DNA of 64,000 bases from an uncultured Prevotellaceae bacterium (GCA_900321965.1 ONYA01000008.1:52716-116715), one strand, 5' to 3'. Numbered from the stretch's first letter, positions 1-8,182 are shown. Numbers and translations are program-made. The notes: generated from the letters alone by a model not told the origin.

Positions 1-563
1 ACCCCTACAGCTTCATCCTCAACAGAGAACGGCCGATGAGCATCCTTCAGGTGCCCGGTGCCAAGGAGTGCTGTATAGAACTGAACTCCATGTCGAAGAG
101 TCACAACATGCCCGGCTGGCGTGTCGGCCTCTGTGCCTCGAACCCGCAGTTCATACAGTGGATTCTGAAGGTGCAGTCGAACATCGAGAGCGGCACGTTC
201 CGTGGCATACAGCTGGCGGCTGCCGAAGCCTATAGGAACGACGAGGCTTGGCATCAGCAGTTCAACGTCGATACCTACGCCCGCCGCCGCCAGTACGCCG
301 AGCAGATCATGGACGTGCTGGGCTGTACCTACGACCCGCAACAAGTGGGTATGTTCCTCTGGGGACGTATCCCTGACAGCATCAAGAATGTGGAGGACTT
401 GACGGAGCGCGTGCTCCACGAGGCTCGTGTCTTCATCACACCAGGCTTCATCTTTGGCCGCAATGGCGAGCGCTACATCCGCATCTCGCTGTGTGCAAAG
501 GAAGAGAAAATCCAAGAAGCATTAGAACGGATAAAGAAGACCCTTCTCCCGCCCTCCCTGTGA
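1..563 (+). CDS. Aminotransferase class I/II, C-terminal part (5' end outside window)
   Basis: PLP-dependent aminotransferase, probably the aromatic or aspartate-type enzyme of the phenylalanine/tyrosine pathway. The frame is open from the first bases, so the gene starts upstream. The PLP-lysine motif SMSKSHNMPGWRVG is intact, with the lysine codon at 96-98, and is followed by the usual C-terminal small domain ending RYIRISLC and a basic helix. The next genes are DAHP synthase/chorismate mutase and prephenate dehydrogenase, so the enzyme most likely transaminates prephenate, phenylpyruvate or hydroxyphenylpyruvate; that substrate is inferred from context. The stop codon lies inside the left arm of a GC-rich inverted repeat. 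Confidence 0.88.
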   Translation, partial: PYSFILNRERPMSILQVPGAKECCIELNSMSKSHNMPGWRVGLCASNPQFIQWILKVQSNIESGTFRGIQLAAAEAYRNDEAWHQQFNVDTYARRRQYAEQIMDVLGCTYDPQQVGMFLWGRIPDSIKNVEDLTERVLHEARVFITPGFIFGRNGERYIRISLCAKEEKIQEALERIKKTLLPPSL

Positions 564-680
564 GGGAGGGAGTGGTAACTTCTTACGGCAGAAAAATCAT
601 AAATAAATAAACAATATCAGTAGAATACCCCCGACAAGCATTCTACTCCCCTCCCTCACAGGGAGGGGGCGGGGGAGAGT
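544..680. repeat. GC-rich inverted-pair element 1
   Basis: Two inverted copies of a C-rich arm (544-575 and 644-680) enclose about 68 AT-rich bases. Each arm contains a smaller palindrome, CCCTCCCTGTGAGGGAGGG on the left. The left arm contains the stop codon of the aminotransferase gene, and the right arm ends 4 bases before the ATG of the DAHP synthase gene. The architecture matches the elements at 32526-33080 and 41898-42039. Confidence 0.8.
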
Positions 681-684
681 CCTT

Positions 685-1749
685 ATGGAATTAGACTTAC
701 AGCCATTGAATTTACCGAGTGACAACGAACGCCCGTTCGTCATTGCCGGACCCTGTTCGGCAGAGACTGAGGAGCAAGTGATGGATACCGCCCGACAGCT
801 GGCCATGAAAGGCTGTCACAACTTCCGCGCCGGCGTGTGGAAACCTCGTACCAAACCTGGTGGCTTCGAAGGCCACGGCGAAAAAGCACTGCCCTGGATG
901 AAGCGGGTGAAGGACGAGACTCACATGCTCATCTCCACCGAGGTGGCTACACCCGAGCACGTGGAATTGGCACTGAAGTACGGCATGGACATCCTGTGGA
1001 TTGGTGCCCGCACCACGGCTAACCCCTTTGCCATGCAGGCACTGGCCGACGCACTGAAGGGCGTCGACATTCCCGTCTTCGTGAAAAACCCCGTCAACCC
1101 CGACCTGGAGTTGTGGATAGGCGCTATGGAGCGTCTGAACCAGGCGGGCATCAAGCGCTTAGGAGCCATCCACCGAGGCTTTTCCAGCTTCGAGCAGAAG
1201 ATCTACCGTAATGCACCGATGTGGCAGATTCCCATCGAACTGCACCGTCGCATACCCGAACTGCCCATCATCTGCGACCCCTCGCACATCGGCGGCCGGC
1301 GTGAACTCATAGCACCGCTCTGTCAGCAGGCCATGGACCTGGGCTTCGATGGTCTGATAGTAGAGAGCCACTGCGAACCCGACAAGGCATGGAGCGACGC
1401 CAAACAGCAGGTGACACCCGACGTGCTCGACTATATCCTCGGACTCCTTATCATCCGCGATGAACATGTGTCTACAGAAGGCATCACCCAGCTGCGTAAA
1501 CAGATTGACGAACTCGACAACCAGCTGATGGAACTGCTGGCCAAGCGTATGGGCGTCTGCCGCGAGATTGGCTACTATAAGAAGGAGCATAATATGACCG
1601 TGCTGCAGGCATCGCGCTACAACGAGATTCTGGAGAAGCGTGGCGTGCAGGGCTCGCTCACGGGTATGTCACCCGAGTTCGTTGCCAAGGTCTTCGAGAG
1701 CATCCACGAGGAGAGCGTGCGTCAGCAGATAGAAATCATCAATAAGTAA
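685..1749 (+). CDS. Bifunctional DAHP synthase / chorismate mutase
   Basis: Catalyses entry to the shikimate pathway (PEP + erythrose-4-phosphate to DAHP) and the chorismate-to-prephenate step. Residues 1-260 are a class I DAHP synthase barrel, with IAGPCSAET near the N-terminus, KPRTKPGGFEG, and CDPSHIGGRR further on. Residues 270-354 are an AroQ-type all-helical chorismate mutase (LRKQIDELDNQLMELLAKRM). This fusion is usual in Bacteroidota. The next gene, tyrA, starts one base after the stop, so the two are co-transcribed. The ATG lies 4 bases after the right arm of a repeat element. Confidence 0.95.
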   Translation: MELDLQPLNLPSDNERPFVIAGPCSAETEEQVMDTARQLAMKGCHNFRAGVWKPRTKPGGFEGHGEKALPWMKRVKDETHMLISTEVATPEHVELALKYGMDILWIGARTTANPFAMQALADALKGVDIPVFVKNPVNPDLELWIGAMERLNQAGIKRLGAIHRGFSSFEQKIYRNAPMWQIPIELHRRIPELPIICDPSHIGGRRELIAPLCQQAMDLGFDGLIVESHCEPDKAWSDAKQQVTPDVLDYILGLLIIRDEHVSTEGITQLRKQIDELDNQLMELLAKRMGVCREIGYYKKEHNMTVLQASRYNEILEKRGVQGSLTGMSPEFVAKVFESIHEESVRQQIEIINK

Positions 1750-1750
1750 T

Positions 1751-2545
1751 ATGAAAATATTAGTCATGGGCGCAGGCAAGATGGGAAGCTTCTTCATCGA
1801 CCTGCTGAGTTTCGACCACGAGGTAGCCGTCTTCGAGCGCGACCCGAAGCGCATGCGGTTCACCTATAACTGTCAGCGTTTTACGACCTACGAGGAGATA
1901 CAGGACTTCAAACCTGAACTGCTCATCAACGCCGTCACGCTGAAGTACACCATCCCCGTCTTCAAGGAGGTACTCCCGTACCTTCCGAAGGAGTGCATCA
2001 TCAGCGACATCGCCTCGGTGAAGACCGACCTGAAGGAGTTCTATGAACAGACGGGTATGCGCTACGTTTCTACGCACCCGATGTTCGGCCCCACCTTCGC
2101 CAACCTGCAGCAGCTCTCCGAGGAGAACGCCATCATCATCAGCGAGGGCGACTACATGGGCCGCATCTTCTTCAAGGACCTCTATCAGAAGTTAGGACTG
2201 AACATCTACGAGTACACCTTTGAGGAACACGACCGTACGGTGGCCTACTCGCTCTCCATCCCCTTCGTCTCGACCTTCGTCTTCGCCGCCGTCATGAAGC
2301 ATCAGGACGCCCCGGGCACCACCTTCAAACGTCACATGCGCATTGCTAAGGGCGTGCTCAACGAGGACGACTACTTGCTGCAGGAAATCCTGTTCAACCC
2401 CTACACCCACGACCAGGTGGCGCAGATACGTACGGAGCTGAAGGAACTGCTTGAGATTATCGACAACAAGGATGCCGACGGCATGAAGGGCTACCTCACG
2501 AAGATTCGAAACAACGTCAAGCGCGATATCGAGATCAAACAGTAA
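1751..2545 (+). CDS. tyrA: Prephenate dehydrogenase family protein
   Basis: NAD(P)-dependent oxidative decarboxylation of prephenate to 4-hydroxyphenylpyruvate in tyrosine synthesis. The N-terminal Rossmann motif is GAGKMGSFF and the acid at the end of beta-2 is in VFERD; STHPMFGPTF is the substrate-site segment. At 264 residues it is a short, single-domain form without an ACT domain, so feedback control may lie on another enzyme. It is the last gene of the aromatic operon and is followed by a hairpin terminator that overlaps the convergent WYL gene. Confidence 0.92.
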   Translation: MKILVMGAGKMGSFFIDLLSFDHEVAVFERDPKRMRFTYNCQRFTTYEEIQDFKPELLINAVTLKYTIPVFKEVLPYLPKECIISDIASVKTDLKEFYEQTGMRYVSTHPMFGPTFANLQQLSEENAIIISEGDYMGRIFFKDLYQKLGLNIYEYTFEEHDRTVAYSLSIPFVSTFVFAAVMKHQDAPGTTFKRHMRIAKGVLNEDDYLLQEILFNPYTHDQVAQIRTELKELLEIIDNKDADGMKGYLTKIRNNVKRDIEIKQ

Positions 2546-2557
2546 ACAGCTGTTCTC

Positions 2558-3505
2558 CTAATACAGCGCCGCCATCTCCTTGATGCGGCGCTTTATTTCT
2601 GCCCTCACGTAGTCAGGCGACAGCACTTCCACCTCACCGCCCATCGCGAGAATCTGCTGGACAAAGTCGTAGGTGGGAGCCACGCGAACTTCGAACACGG
2701 AGTAGTCGCTATGCCTCTCCACCTCGCGCTGTGAGTGGTGGAGTGGGAGCGAGCGCAGGTACTTGCGGCGGTGGTTCACATCGCTGACTTTCAGTCGTAT
2801 GCGTTCAACGTTGTATTCCTCTGGTTCCACGATGATACCGTAGGCATCAGCGAAGTACGACTCCACGGAGAACTGACGTGGCATCTTGAACGTCTCTTCC
2901 GTCGCCACAAGATGCTGGATGCGGTCGAGCGCATAGCGGCGAATCTGTCCTTGGTTCGTCAGTTCGCTGGGCTCCTCGCCCTCTGGCTCATTCTCCATGA
3001 TGCCGATGACATACCACCGTTGACGGAACACCCGGACGCAATACGGCTCCAACAGCACCTCGCGCGGCTCATCATCATAGTAGTCCTGATACTCCACTCT
3101 GACAACGTGGTTCCCCTTCATGGCGTTCAGAATGGACAGCAGCCACTGGTTGCCAGACGGAATGTCTTCATACATCACCCGTTCGCGCAGTCCCCGACTG
3201 TCCTGCAAGAGCCCATTCACGGCGAAGGCCGACAGTAGCCAGTCCTTCACCGTGTCTTTGGCCAACCAATCGCGGTTCACTATTTGATACCGATACCCAT
3301 TACGCGCATTCGACGAAATCTCTATGCCAAATGTATCTTCGATGGCTCTGAGACAATCTTGAAACGTCCGCTTGGGCAGCGACGTTTGCTGGGAGTTCAG
3401 CGTCGTCCGCTCCCATTCCTCGGCAAACTCCTTGTACGTCAATCCCTTTGGATTCTGGTACAGTTCGCTCAGTATCCATATATGTCTGCGCAAATAATCC
3501 TTCAT
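2558..3505 (-). CDS. WYL-domain transcriptional regulator
   Basis: Probable ligand-sensing DNA-binding regulator. Residues 1-75 look like a winged-helix domain (YKEFAEEW, RTFQDCLRAIEDTFGIEI). Residues 120-200 hold the WYL module, here RWYVIGI, and residues 240-315 a WCX-like C-terminal domain ending in YVRAEIKRRI. The family senses nucleotides or other small ligands and often controls DNA-damage or defence genes. No neighbour is an obvious target. The ATG is 4 bases from a TACCTTTG -7 box, so the mRNA is probably leaderless. Confidence 0.88.
   Translation of the reverse strand: MKDYLRRHIWILSELYQNPKGLTYKEFAEEWERTTLNSQQTSLPKRTFQDCLRAIEDTFGIEISSNARNGYRYQIVNRDWLAKDTVKDWLLSAFAVNGLLQDSRGLRERVMYEDIPSGNQWLLSILNAMKGNHVVRVEYQDYYDDEPREVLLEPYCVRVFRQRWYVIGIMENEPEGEEPSELTNQGQIRRYALDRIQHLVATEETFKMPRQFSVESYFADAYGIIVEPEEYNVERIRLKVSDVNHRRKYLRSLPLHHSQREVERHSDYSVFEVRVAPTYDFVQQILAMGGEVEVLSPDYVRAEIKRRIKEMAALY
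2565..2600 (+). terminator. Intrinsic terminator after tyrA, inside the WYL gene 3' end
   Basis: AGCGCCGC (2565-2572) pairs perfectly with GCGGCGCT (2585-2592) across a 12-base loop and is followed by TTTATTTCT. It ends the aromatic operon and lies within the last codons of the convergent regulator gene. Confidence 0.7.
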
Positions 3506-3509
3506 GCTG

Positions 3510-3517
3510 CAAAGGTA
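3510..3517 (-). promoter_or_regulatory. -7 box TACCTTTG of the WYL gene
   Basis: On the minus strand TACCTTTG is followed by CAGC and then the ATG, so transcription would begin at or next to the start codon. Confidence 0.7.
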
Positions 3518-3591
3518 CGATTTTTATTTCGTTCTTCGTATATCTTTATCGCTTTTTAAATCTCCTTCTTCGCTAATGTGCGCTTTTTTGT

Positions 3592-4032
3592 TTAATAGTC
3601 GGTTAATCTATCAAAAGAGAAAACTTGGATGGAGATGATATCAGTGAGGTCTTCTGTTACCAAACAATCGAACCACGTGGTCTGGCCATTATAAAAAACA
3701 TCCCCTTGATTATGTAGCGTAATGGTGTTTGTTGTTCCGTCTTTCAATGATATGATAGCCTGAAGATCGAGCATACAGGTCTCTCCACGGTTGGTTGCCT
3801 TTACCCGGAATAATGGCGGTTCGTCTTCCCAACTATGTTCAACAATAGTAATACCATATTTGCTGAGACCTTGTACGACCCGTTGCGTTGGCGCTACAAA
3901 TTTTTGCTCGGCACTCTCAGAGTTTGTTGTTAACGTGTTGATGATTTCTTCGCCTTTTTCTGGTGCTAATCTAACATAAATAAATGCGCCAACGAAAATG
4001 ATAAGCGAAAGATAAATTAATGCTTTCTTCAT
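3592..4032 (-). CDS. Membrane-anchored hypothetical protein
   Basis: A 146-residue protein that I do not recognise. It begins MKKALIYLSLIIFVGAFIYV, a single N-terminal membrane anchor or uncleaved signal, followed by a short linker and a probable extracytoplasmic beta-rich domain (residues 55-146). I chose the ATG at 4032 rather than an upstream in-frame ATG because the hydrophobic segment then starts at residue 4 and the upstream promoter motif fits. It stands alone between the WYL gene and the 210-residue gene. No catalytic motif is visible. Confidence 0.6.
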   Translation of the reverse strand: MKKALIYLSLIIFVGAFIYVRLAPEKGEEIINTLTTNSESAEQKFVAPTQRVVQGLSKYGITIVEHSWEDEPPLFRVKATNRGETCMLDLQAIISLKDGTTNTITLHNQGDVFYNGQTTWFDCLVTEDLTDIISIQVFSFDRLTDY

Positions 4033-4091
4033 ACGTCTTACTTTTTTAATGTTAATACTAATGACAGCAGACTTGTTCTGCAATTTGACTG

Positions 4092-4133
4092 CAAAAATAG
4101 TACGTGGCTATGCGAAAATACCGCATAGCCACG
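4092..4133 (-). promoter_or_regulatory. Promoter-proximal 12-bp inverted repeat
   Basis: CGTGGCTATGCG (4103-4114) and CGCATAGCCACG (4122-4133) are perfect inverted repeats around a 7-base loop. They lie directly upstream of a minus-strand -7 box TATTTTTG (4099 to 4092) for the gene at 3592-4032. The hairpin also follows the end of the 4163-4795 gene and could serve as its terminator. A related arrangement lies at 8451-8490. Confidence 0.6.
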
Positions 4134-4162
4134 ACAAAAATCAAATGACCTTCTTAATTTAC

Positions 4163-4795
4163 CTACTTCATGTCCAGGAATTGGCAGATTACCTTATACC
4201 AGTAATCCCATGAATAGCCGACTGACGGGTGGTTGACTGGCATGATCTTCACCTTTGTCCCGTCGTTCAGGGCGTAGTTGCCACACTTGTTGATGTTCCC
4301 ATCCACCACGATGTCCGCATTCCACGACCACCGTTCGCCTGCCGGCATGTAGCCCCAAAGTCGCGAGCCCCACACGATGACATACTGCGGACGATACTGC
4401 TCCAGCACCTCGAAGAACGGCTCTGCCGCCTCTTCATACTGTCGCCCTGTTCCAGCTTCGCGCGGCCCGCCCATCGCTGCCTGTAAGTAGTTGTAGAACA
4501 CCACGGAGTTCCAAATCCTCCGTCGTTCCTCCCAGTCCGTTTCGTGGCCAACGAGCGACCGCTCAAACTTCAGGTACGTTGACATCCACCGCTGCCTGTC
4601 CAGCGACTCATTCAGATAGTCACTCACAACGCCGTTTGTAAAGGCGCAGCACTCCAGATGCACTCTCGCGTTTCCGCAGTCCGTGCATCCCTCCTCGCAG
4701 TAATGACTCTCGCCGAGAATCATCAACCGCTTTCCGAATATGCCGCCCGTTGAGTAGGCCGAGCCTACCCACGGACGGAAAAACAATCTACTCAT
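4163..4795 (-). CDS. Hypothetical protein, possibly of the uracil-DNA-glycosylase-like fold
   Basis: 210 residues, family not recognised with certainty. Residues 22-31 (KRLMILGESH) and the late MPVNHPSVG recall the first active-site loop and the HPS-type motif of the uracil-DNA glycosylase superfamily. YVIVWGSRLWG is a plausible central beta strand. Four cysteines (CxxxCxxC and nearby, residues 33-50) could bind a metal or an Fe-S cluster, as in family 4/5 glycosylases. These are pattern resemblances only. It ends the minus-strand gene run from 7831 and overlaps the reading frame of the broken proteasome-like gene. Confidence 0.55.
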   Translation of the reverse strand: MSRLFFRPWVGSAYSTGGIFGKRLMILGESHYCEEGCTDCGNARVHLECCAFTNGVVSDYLNESLDRQRWMSTYLKFERSLVGHETDWEERRRIWNSVVFYNYLQAAMGGPREAGTGRQYEEAAEPFFEVLEQYRPQYVIVWGSRLWGYMPAGERWSWNADIVVDGNINKCGNYALNDGTKVKIMPVNHPSVGYSWDYWYKVICQFLDMK

Positions 4796-5068
4796 AACCG
4801 TCCTTCTTTTTGTTTAGCACATATTCCTCTACGGACTGGCTATATTGCCACGTTCTTTCCGATACAGGTTAAAGATCAGATCCCACGGCGTACCCATAAA
4901 TTCCACGTTGTCATATATCATCACGCCAATGGGATGAACGTCCGACAGGCTGAAAATCTTCGTTGCCGTGTTATAGATCTTCACCCCCTTGTCGTTACTT
5001 ACCGTAACGGCACTGTCGGCCGCCATCACTGCCGCCTGCTTATTTAGGATTCCTACTATTGCAGTCAT
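4788..5068 (-). pseudogene. Frameshifted remnant of a proteasome/HslV-like Ntn hydrolase
   Basis: The N-terminus MTAIVGILNKQAAVMAADSA, followed by a TKIF lysine segment and GVMIYDN, has the order of proteasome-beta/HslV proteins: Thr2 after Met removal, Asp in AADSA, Lys in TKIF. The frame stops after 79 residues. A one-base shift near 4855 restores a second frame (WQYSQSVEEYVLNKKKDGYE) running to a stop at 4788, inside the next gene. Relatives of this N-terminus are longer proteins, so both a frameshift and loss of the C-terminal body are likely. Whether the 79-residue product is stable cannot be judged. Confidence 0.6.
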
Positions 5069-5073
5069 AGTGT

Positions 5074-5448
5074 TTACATTTTACCTATTGGCCATATCAA
5101 TACGATTACTATAAATACAATTAGTCCAACGACTCCCAAAATGAGTGGGAATGCGAAGAAACTCTCAAATAGAATGAGAATGCTATATTTGAGGCGTACA
5201 TCAAACTTCTCCACATTACTGTTTCTCCATCGACTACTCCTTGAGAAAACTTCATCAAAGTTCTTATATGTGAACACAGCAGCCCATATAGATAATACGA
5301 TATCAATAGGTAATGCTATCTTCAAGATGGAGATCATACTATCGCCATCAACTTTATCCCATCCCATTATCAAGCATACAGCACCTAAAAAGCCAAGAGC
5401 AGCCGGTTCTTTCAACTTGGAGAGTAGCCAACAAACAAGCGTTCTCAT
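5074..5448 (-). CDS. Small membrane protein
   Basis: 124 residues, not recognised. Hydrophobic segments are visible near residues 17-29, 40-61 and 88-120, the last being nearly continuous (FPLILGVVGLIVFIVIVLIW). A basic, hydrophilic loop with FSRSSRWRNSN lies between them. It sits 11 bases after the 158-residue gene and 5 bases before the proteasome-like remnant, so it is part of one transcription unit. No known domain is apparent. Confidence 0.6.
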   Translation of the reverse strand: MRTLVCWLLSKLKEPAALGFLGAVCLIMGWDKVDGDSMISILKIALPIDIVLSIWAAVFTYKNFDEVFSRSSRWRNSNVEKFDVRLKYSILILFESFFAFPLILGVVGLIVFIVIVLIWPIGKM

Positions 5449-5459
5449 AATTAATGAGT

Positions 5460-5936
5460 TTAAAAGTCGAGTAGTGTTTGAGAAGTGTCTTCATACAGTT
5501 TTGCAAACTGTTCAAGATCTTCAAGCGGTGACTTTGTAACGATTCCACCAATACCTCGTAAAGCTGCAATTATTAACTCCTTGTCATTTCCTGCAATTGC
5601 CTTGTCAAGTAAGTCGTAATGTTTGGTAAGAGCCTTATCGCGCTCACCAAAAGTGTGATACATAAATTCCTGACATGACTTGTACTTTGCAATCGTCTTT
5701 GCAATTTCAACTTGACTCCATGCTTTTACTTGCTCAGTCTGAGCTTCTACACGTTTGCATTCTGCATACAAATCTGCAACTCTTTCTGCTGTACTAGCTA
5801 CGTTGCATGCAATGTTTCCAAACTGATTAACCTGGTCTGCAATATTGCTAGCCATTTCCATTCGTGCCAGCATCTTGTCTTTTTGAGAAGTAACACCGTC
5901 TTGGCGTTGTACTTCAGGATAATTTTGTTCTATCAT
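5460..5936 (-). CDS. Hypothetical helical protein
   Basis: 158 residues, largely predicted helical and soluble, family not recognised. Residues 20-75 are rich in A/E/Q/K heptads (coiled-coil-like), then FMYHTFGERDKALTKHYDLLDKAI and a helical C-terminus. Its ATG overlaps the stop codon of the 554-residue gene (ATGA), which indicates translational coupling and probably a 1:1 partnership with that protein. I infer a cytoplasmic accessory subunit. Confidence 0.6.
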   Translation of the reverse strand: MIEQNYPEVQRQDGVTSQKDKMLARMEMASNIADQVNQFGNIACNVASTAERVADLYAECKRVEAQTEQVKAWSQVEIAKTIAKYKSCQEFMYHTFGERDKALTKHYDLLDKAIAGNDKELIIAALRGIGGIVTKSPLEDLEQFAKLYEDTSQTLLDF

Positions 5937-7597
5937 AATTTAGCTTGACTTATTTTGTTGTACTCATTAGTTGCTATTGCCAATTGGCGAATATCTTGCA
6001 TTGTAACAGAGGACGCCGCGTTATTGTCAAAAACCTGTTTTTTCAAAGGTTCATAAACTTGCATGAAACCACTATTAGCTTTTGTAATAGCCTTGATGAG
6101 TTCGATGGCTCTCAGAAGTGCTCCCTGTCCTTTGGTATAATTATCTACCATCTTTTGGATATTCTTAATAGCATCCTTCTGAATTTTGTTATTTTGTTTA
6201 ATTTTCGCGTTTCTTTCTTCCGTGTAATTTGAGATCGCACTTCCTAATAGCGCTGCTGCCGCTATACCTGCTGATGCTTTCGGATTTTTGCCAACAAACT
6301 TCATGACATCCTTATTCTCCAATAACTCAACTCCTGCTTGAATGGTGTTACTGACTGTTGCAGTAATATTACCGATGACATCCATTTTAAGTGAGTCCAC
6401 CGATATGCTGATGTTCTCTAACTTGACATTCATGTCGACCATGCCTTTTTCTGTGGTCAATGATTTTCCACCGGCATTGTCACGGATGTAATTTAACAAC
6501 TCCACGCCTAAATATATATTACGGTAAGCACACACCCTAACATATTCTAATAGATAGCTAATGTCTTTGTTTACGCTTGCCAACTCTTTGTATTCATATT
6601 TTGCCGCTTTGAACAATTCTTGAAGCATGCCTGTTTTCTCTGCAAGAGCGTCTACATTCTCTCTGCCAAACCACCCCGTCGTATCAATATCCTTTATGTC
6701 GTTAAGGTCATTGAGTATTGGAGTCATCTTATTTTCTTTAAGTAATTTAGTGTATGAATTAAGTTTATTCAAGTGGGAAAGAGCGGTCTGGTTGCTCTTC
6801 TCTATTCGTAAAACATTATAATTATTCTGGCTTTGAGCTGCTTCTAATTGCTTTTTGAAGAATGGATATGTGACATTTGTCTCTCCTTTGATTGAATACT
6901 TATAGAAGAATGCAAGTTTCTTATTTGTAAGTTCATCGTGAAGCTTTGCTTTTTCCACGGGATCTCCCACATTGAGCATCTTATTCTTTAGATCATAATA
7001 TTCTTTCAATAGTTTTTCCACTTCTTCCTTGTCTTTAAACTGAATAGCATTTAATGACAATGGTACATCAATGATTTCTTTAACATCATTATTAAGAGAA
7101 CTGACTATTTCAGTCATTTTGTTGTTAATAGCAGTATTGGCATCTTTTTTTTCATTTTCTAAATTTCCCTTTGTCCTAAGATACTCGTGATATGCAGTCA
7201 ATTTCTCATCATACGATCTTTTTTGGTAGATATACCAAACAGTAGTTGCTGCAACTACAAATACAGTAGTACCTAGTCCCCACCAAAAAGCAGTAACAGT
7301 CCATCCCCATGTATCCCATTCAATGTCAAAAATAAGATTAAGAACCCAAATTATGCAATGAAGAATAAACAACACGACTACAATAGCAGCAGCAATGGTG
7401 CCAACAAGTGAAATATTGCCACTGTCGAATTTTGGCTCTTGGGGTTCGACTCTTACTTTCAAATCCTTTAACTGATTTGACAAATCTTTCAATTTCTTTT
7501 GCTCAGCAGATAGTGCAGTTGATAACTGTTTCCTTTTGTCGGTTGCAGGCTCTCTTAAAGATCCTGCTGACAGTACATTGTTGTTACTTGTTTCCAT
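5933..7597 (-). CDS. Two-TM coiled-coil protein of unknown function
   Basis: 554 residues, not recognised. Residues 20-50 form a short coiled coil. Two membrane segments follow at about 64-90 and 100-125 (tryptophan-rich WDTWGWTVTAFWWGLG lies between them). A long helical cytoplasmic region (130-440) comes next, then an alanine/glycine-rich stretch (SAGIAAAALLGSA, about residues 448-460) that could insert in or touch the membrane, and a final helical part. There is no Walker A or nuclease motif. It is coupled to the next gene by an ATGA overlap and preceded by a zinc-ribbon gene. The layout suggests a membrane scaffold or effector, but function is unknown. Confidence 0.65.
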   Translation of the reverse strand: METSNNNVLSAGSLREPATDKRKQLSTALSAEQKKLKDLSNQLKDLKVRVEPQEPKFDSGNISLVGTIAAAIVVVLFILHCIIWVLNLIFDIEWDTWGWTVTAFWWGLGTTVFVVAATTVWYIYQKRSYDEKLTAYHEYLRTKGNLENEKKDANTAINNKMTEIVSSLNNDVKEIIDVPLSLNAIQFKDKEEVEKLLKEYYDLKNKMLNVGDPVEKAKLHDELTNKKLAFFYKYSIKGETNVTYPFFKKQLEAAQSQNNYNVLRIEKSNQTALSHLNKLNSYTKLLKENKMTPILNDLNDIKDIDTTGWFGRENVDALAEKTGMLQELFKAAKYEYKELASVNKDISYLLEYVRVCAYRNIYLGVELLNYIRDNAGGKSLTTEKGMVDMNVKLENISISVDSLKMDVIGNITATVSNTIQAGVELLENKDVMKFVGKNPKASAGIAAAALLGSAISNYTEERNAKIKQNNKIQKDAIKNIQKMVDNYTKGQGALLRAIELIKAITKANSGFMQVYEPLKKQVFDNNAASSVTMQDIRQLAIATNEYNKISQAKL

Positions 7598-7642
7598 AAT
7601 TTATCGATTTTGGTAATTTATCATGTGATTTATGATTAATGT

Positions 7643-7831
7643 TTATTCAAATCGCAACACTGTTTCTTGTAATAGTTCTACAAAGTTAGCTTTCCTCGTA
7701 TCTCTACTCCCGCACTTTGGACACTGCGGGAGGTTTGGGCCACATCTGATGCCGCCCTCTGTGTCGAAGGCTTCGAATGTGTGGCCACATTGCTTGCACT
7801 TGAATGTTTTTCTTCCTTTGATCGTTAACAT
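7643..7831 (-). CDS. Small zinc-ribbon protein
   Basis: 62 residues with two CxxC knuckles (CKQC near residue 12 and CPKC near residue 37) that would form a zinc ribbon. It is 45 bases upstream of the 554-residue membrane protein on the same strand and is probably the first gene of that operon. Such small ribbons act in nucleic-acid or protein contacts; no more specific role can be read. Confidence 0.65.
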   Translation of the reverse strand: MLTIKGRKTFKCKQCGHTFEAFDTEGGIRCGPNLPQCPKCGSRDTRKANFVELLQETVLRFE

Positions 7832-7869
7832 TTCTGTATTAGGATTTTAGTTACACCTTTTATATATAC

Positions 7870-8100
7870 ACTGAAGCGCAGACTTCGCGCCGATATTCTG
7901 CAACGGAGGTCCTGAGAAACCTTGAAGGTGGAATATGACAGAAGTCCGCGCCTGTAAGCGCGGAAACAACTGCACGACATTCCCCACCTTCACATATTGC
8001 CATAGGGCAGGAAGTTCTCAGGTTCCCGTTTGGTGAGAATGAAGCACGTGCTTCGCTGTTCAGTATGTCAATGAAACGGTATAGAATCCGTATCCAACTG
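7870..8100 (-). ncRNA. Candidate structured 5' leader RNA
   Basis: Nested pairing is visible by eye: CCTGAGAA (7911-7918) with TTCTCAGG (8015-8022), TGAAGGTGG (7923-7931) with CCACCTTCA (7984-7992), and an apical hairpin TCCGCGC/GCGCGGA (7945-7951 with 7958-7964). A 14-bp perfect palindrome GAAGCACGTGCTTC lies at 8041-8054. On the minus strand it falls between a promoter (8101-8130) and the zinc-ribbon gene. A 108-codon frame crosses it but looks non-coding. It could be a cis-regulatory leader, a free small RNA or a dispersed repeat. Confidence 0.5.
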
Positions 8101-8130
8101 CAAAAATACGAAATATTTCCGAATTGACAA
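8101..8130 (-). promoter_or_regulatory. Promoter upstream of the structured leader
   Basis: The minus strand reads TTG (8130-8128), 19 bases, then TATTTTTG (8108-8101), matching the Bacteroidota TAnnTTTG form. Transcription would pass through the folded region into 7831. Confidence 0.55.
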
Positions 8131-8182
8131 TGAAAAAAGCGAAAAAAATTGTATTCTTCTGTCAAAATTCCCATCTTCAAAG

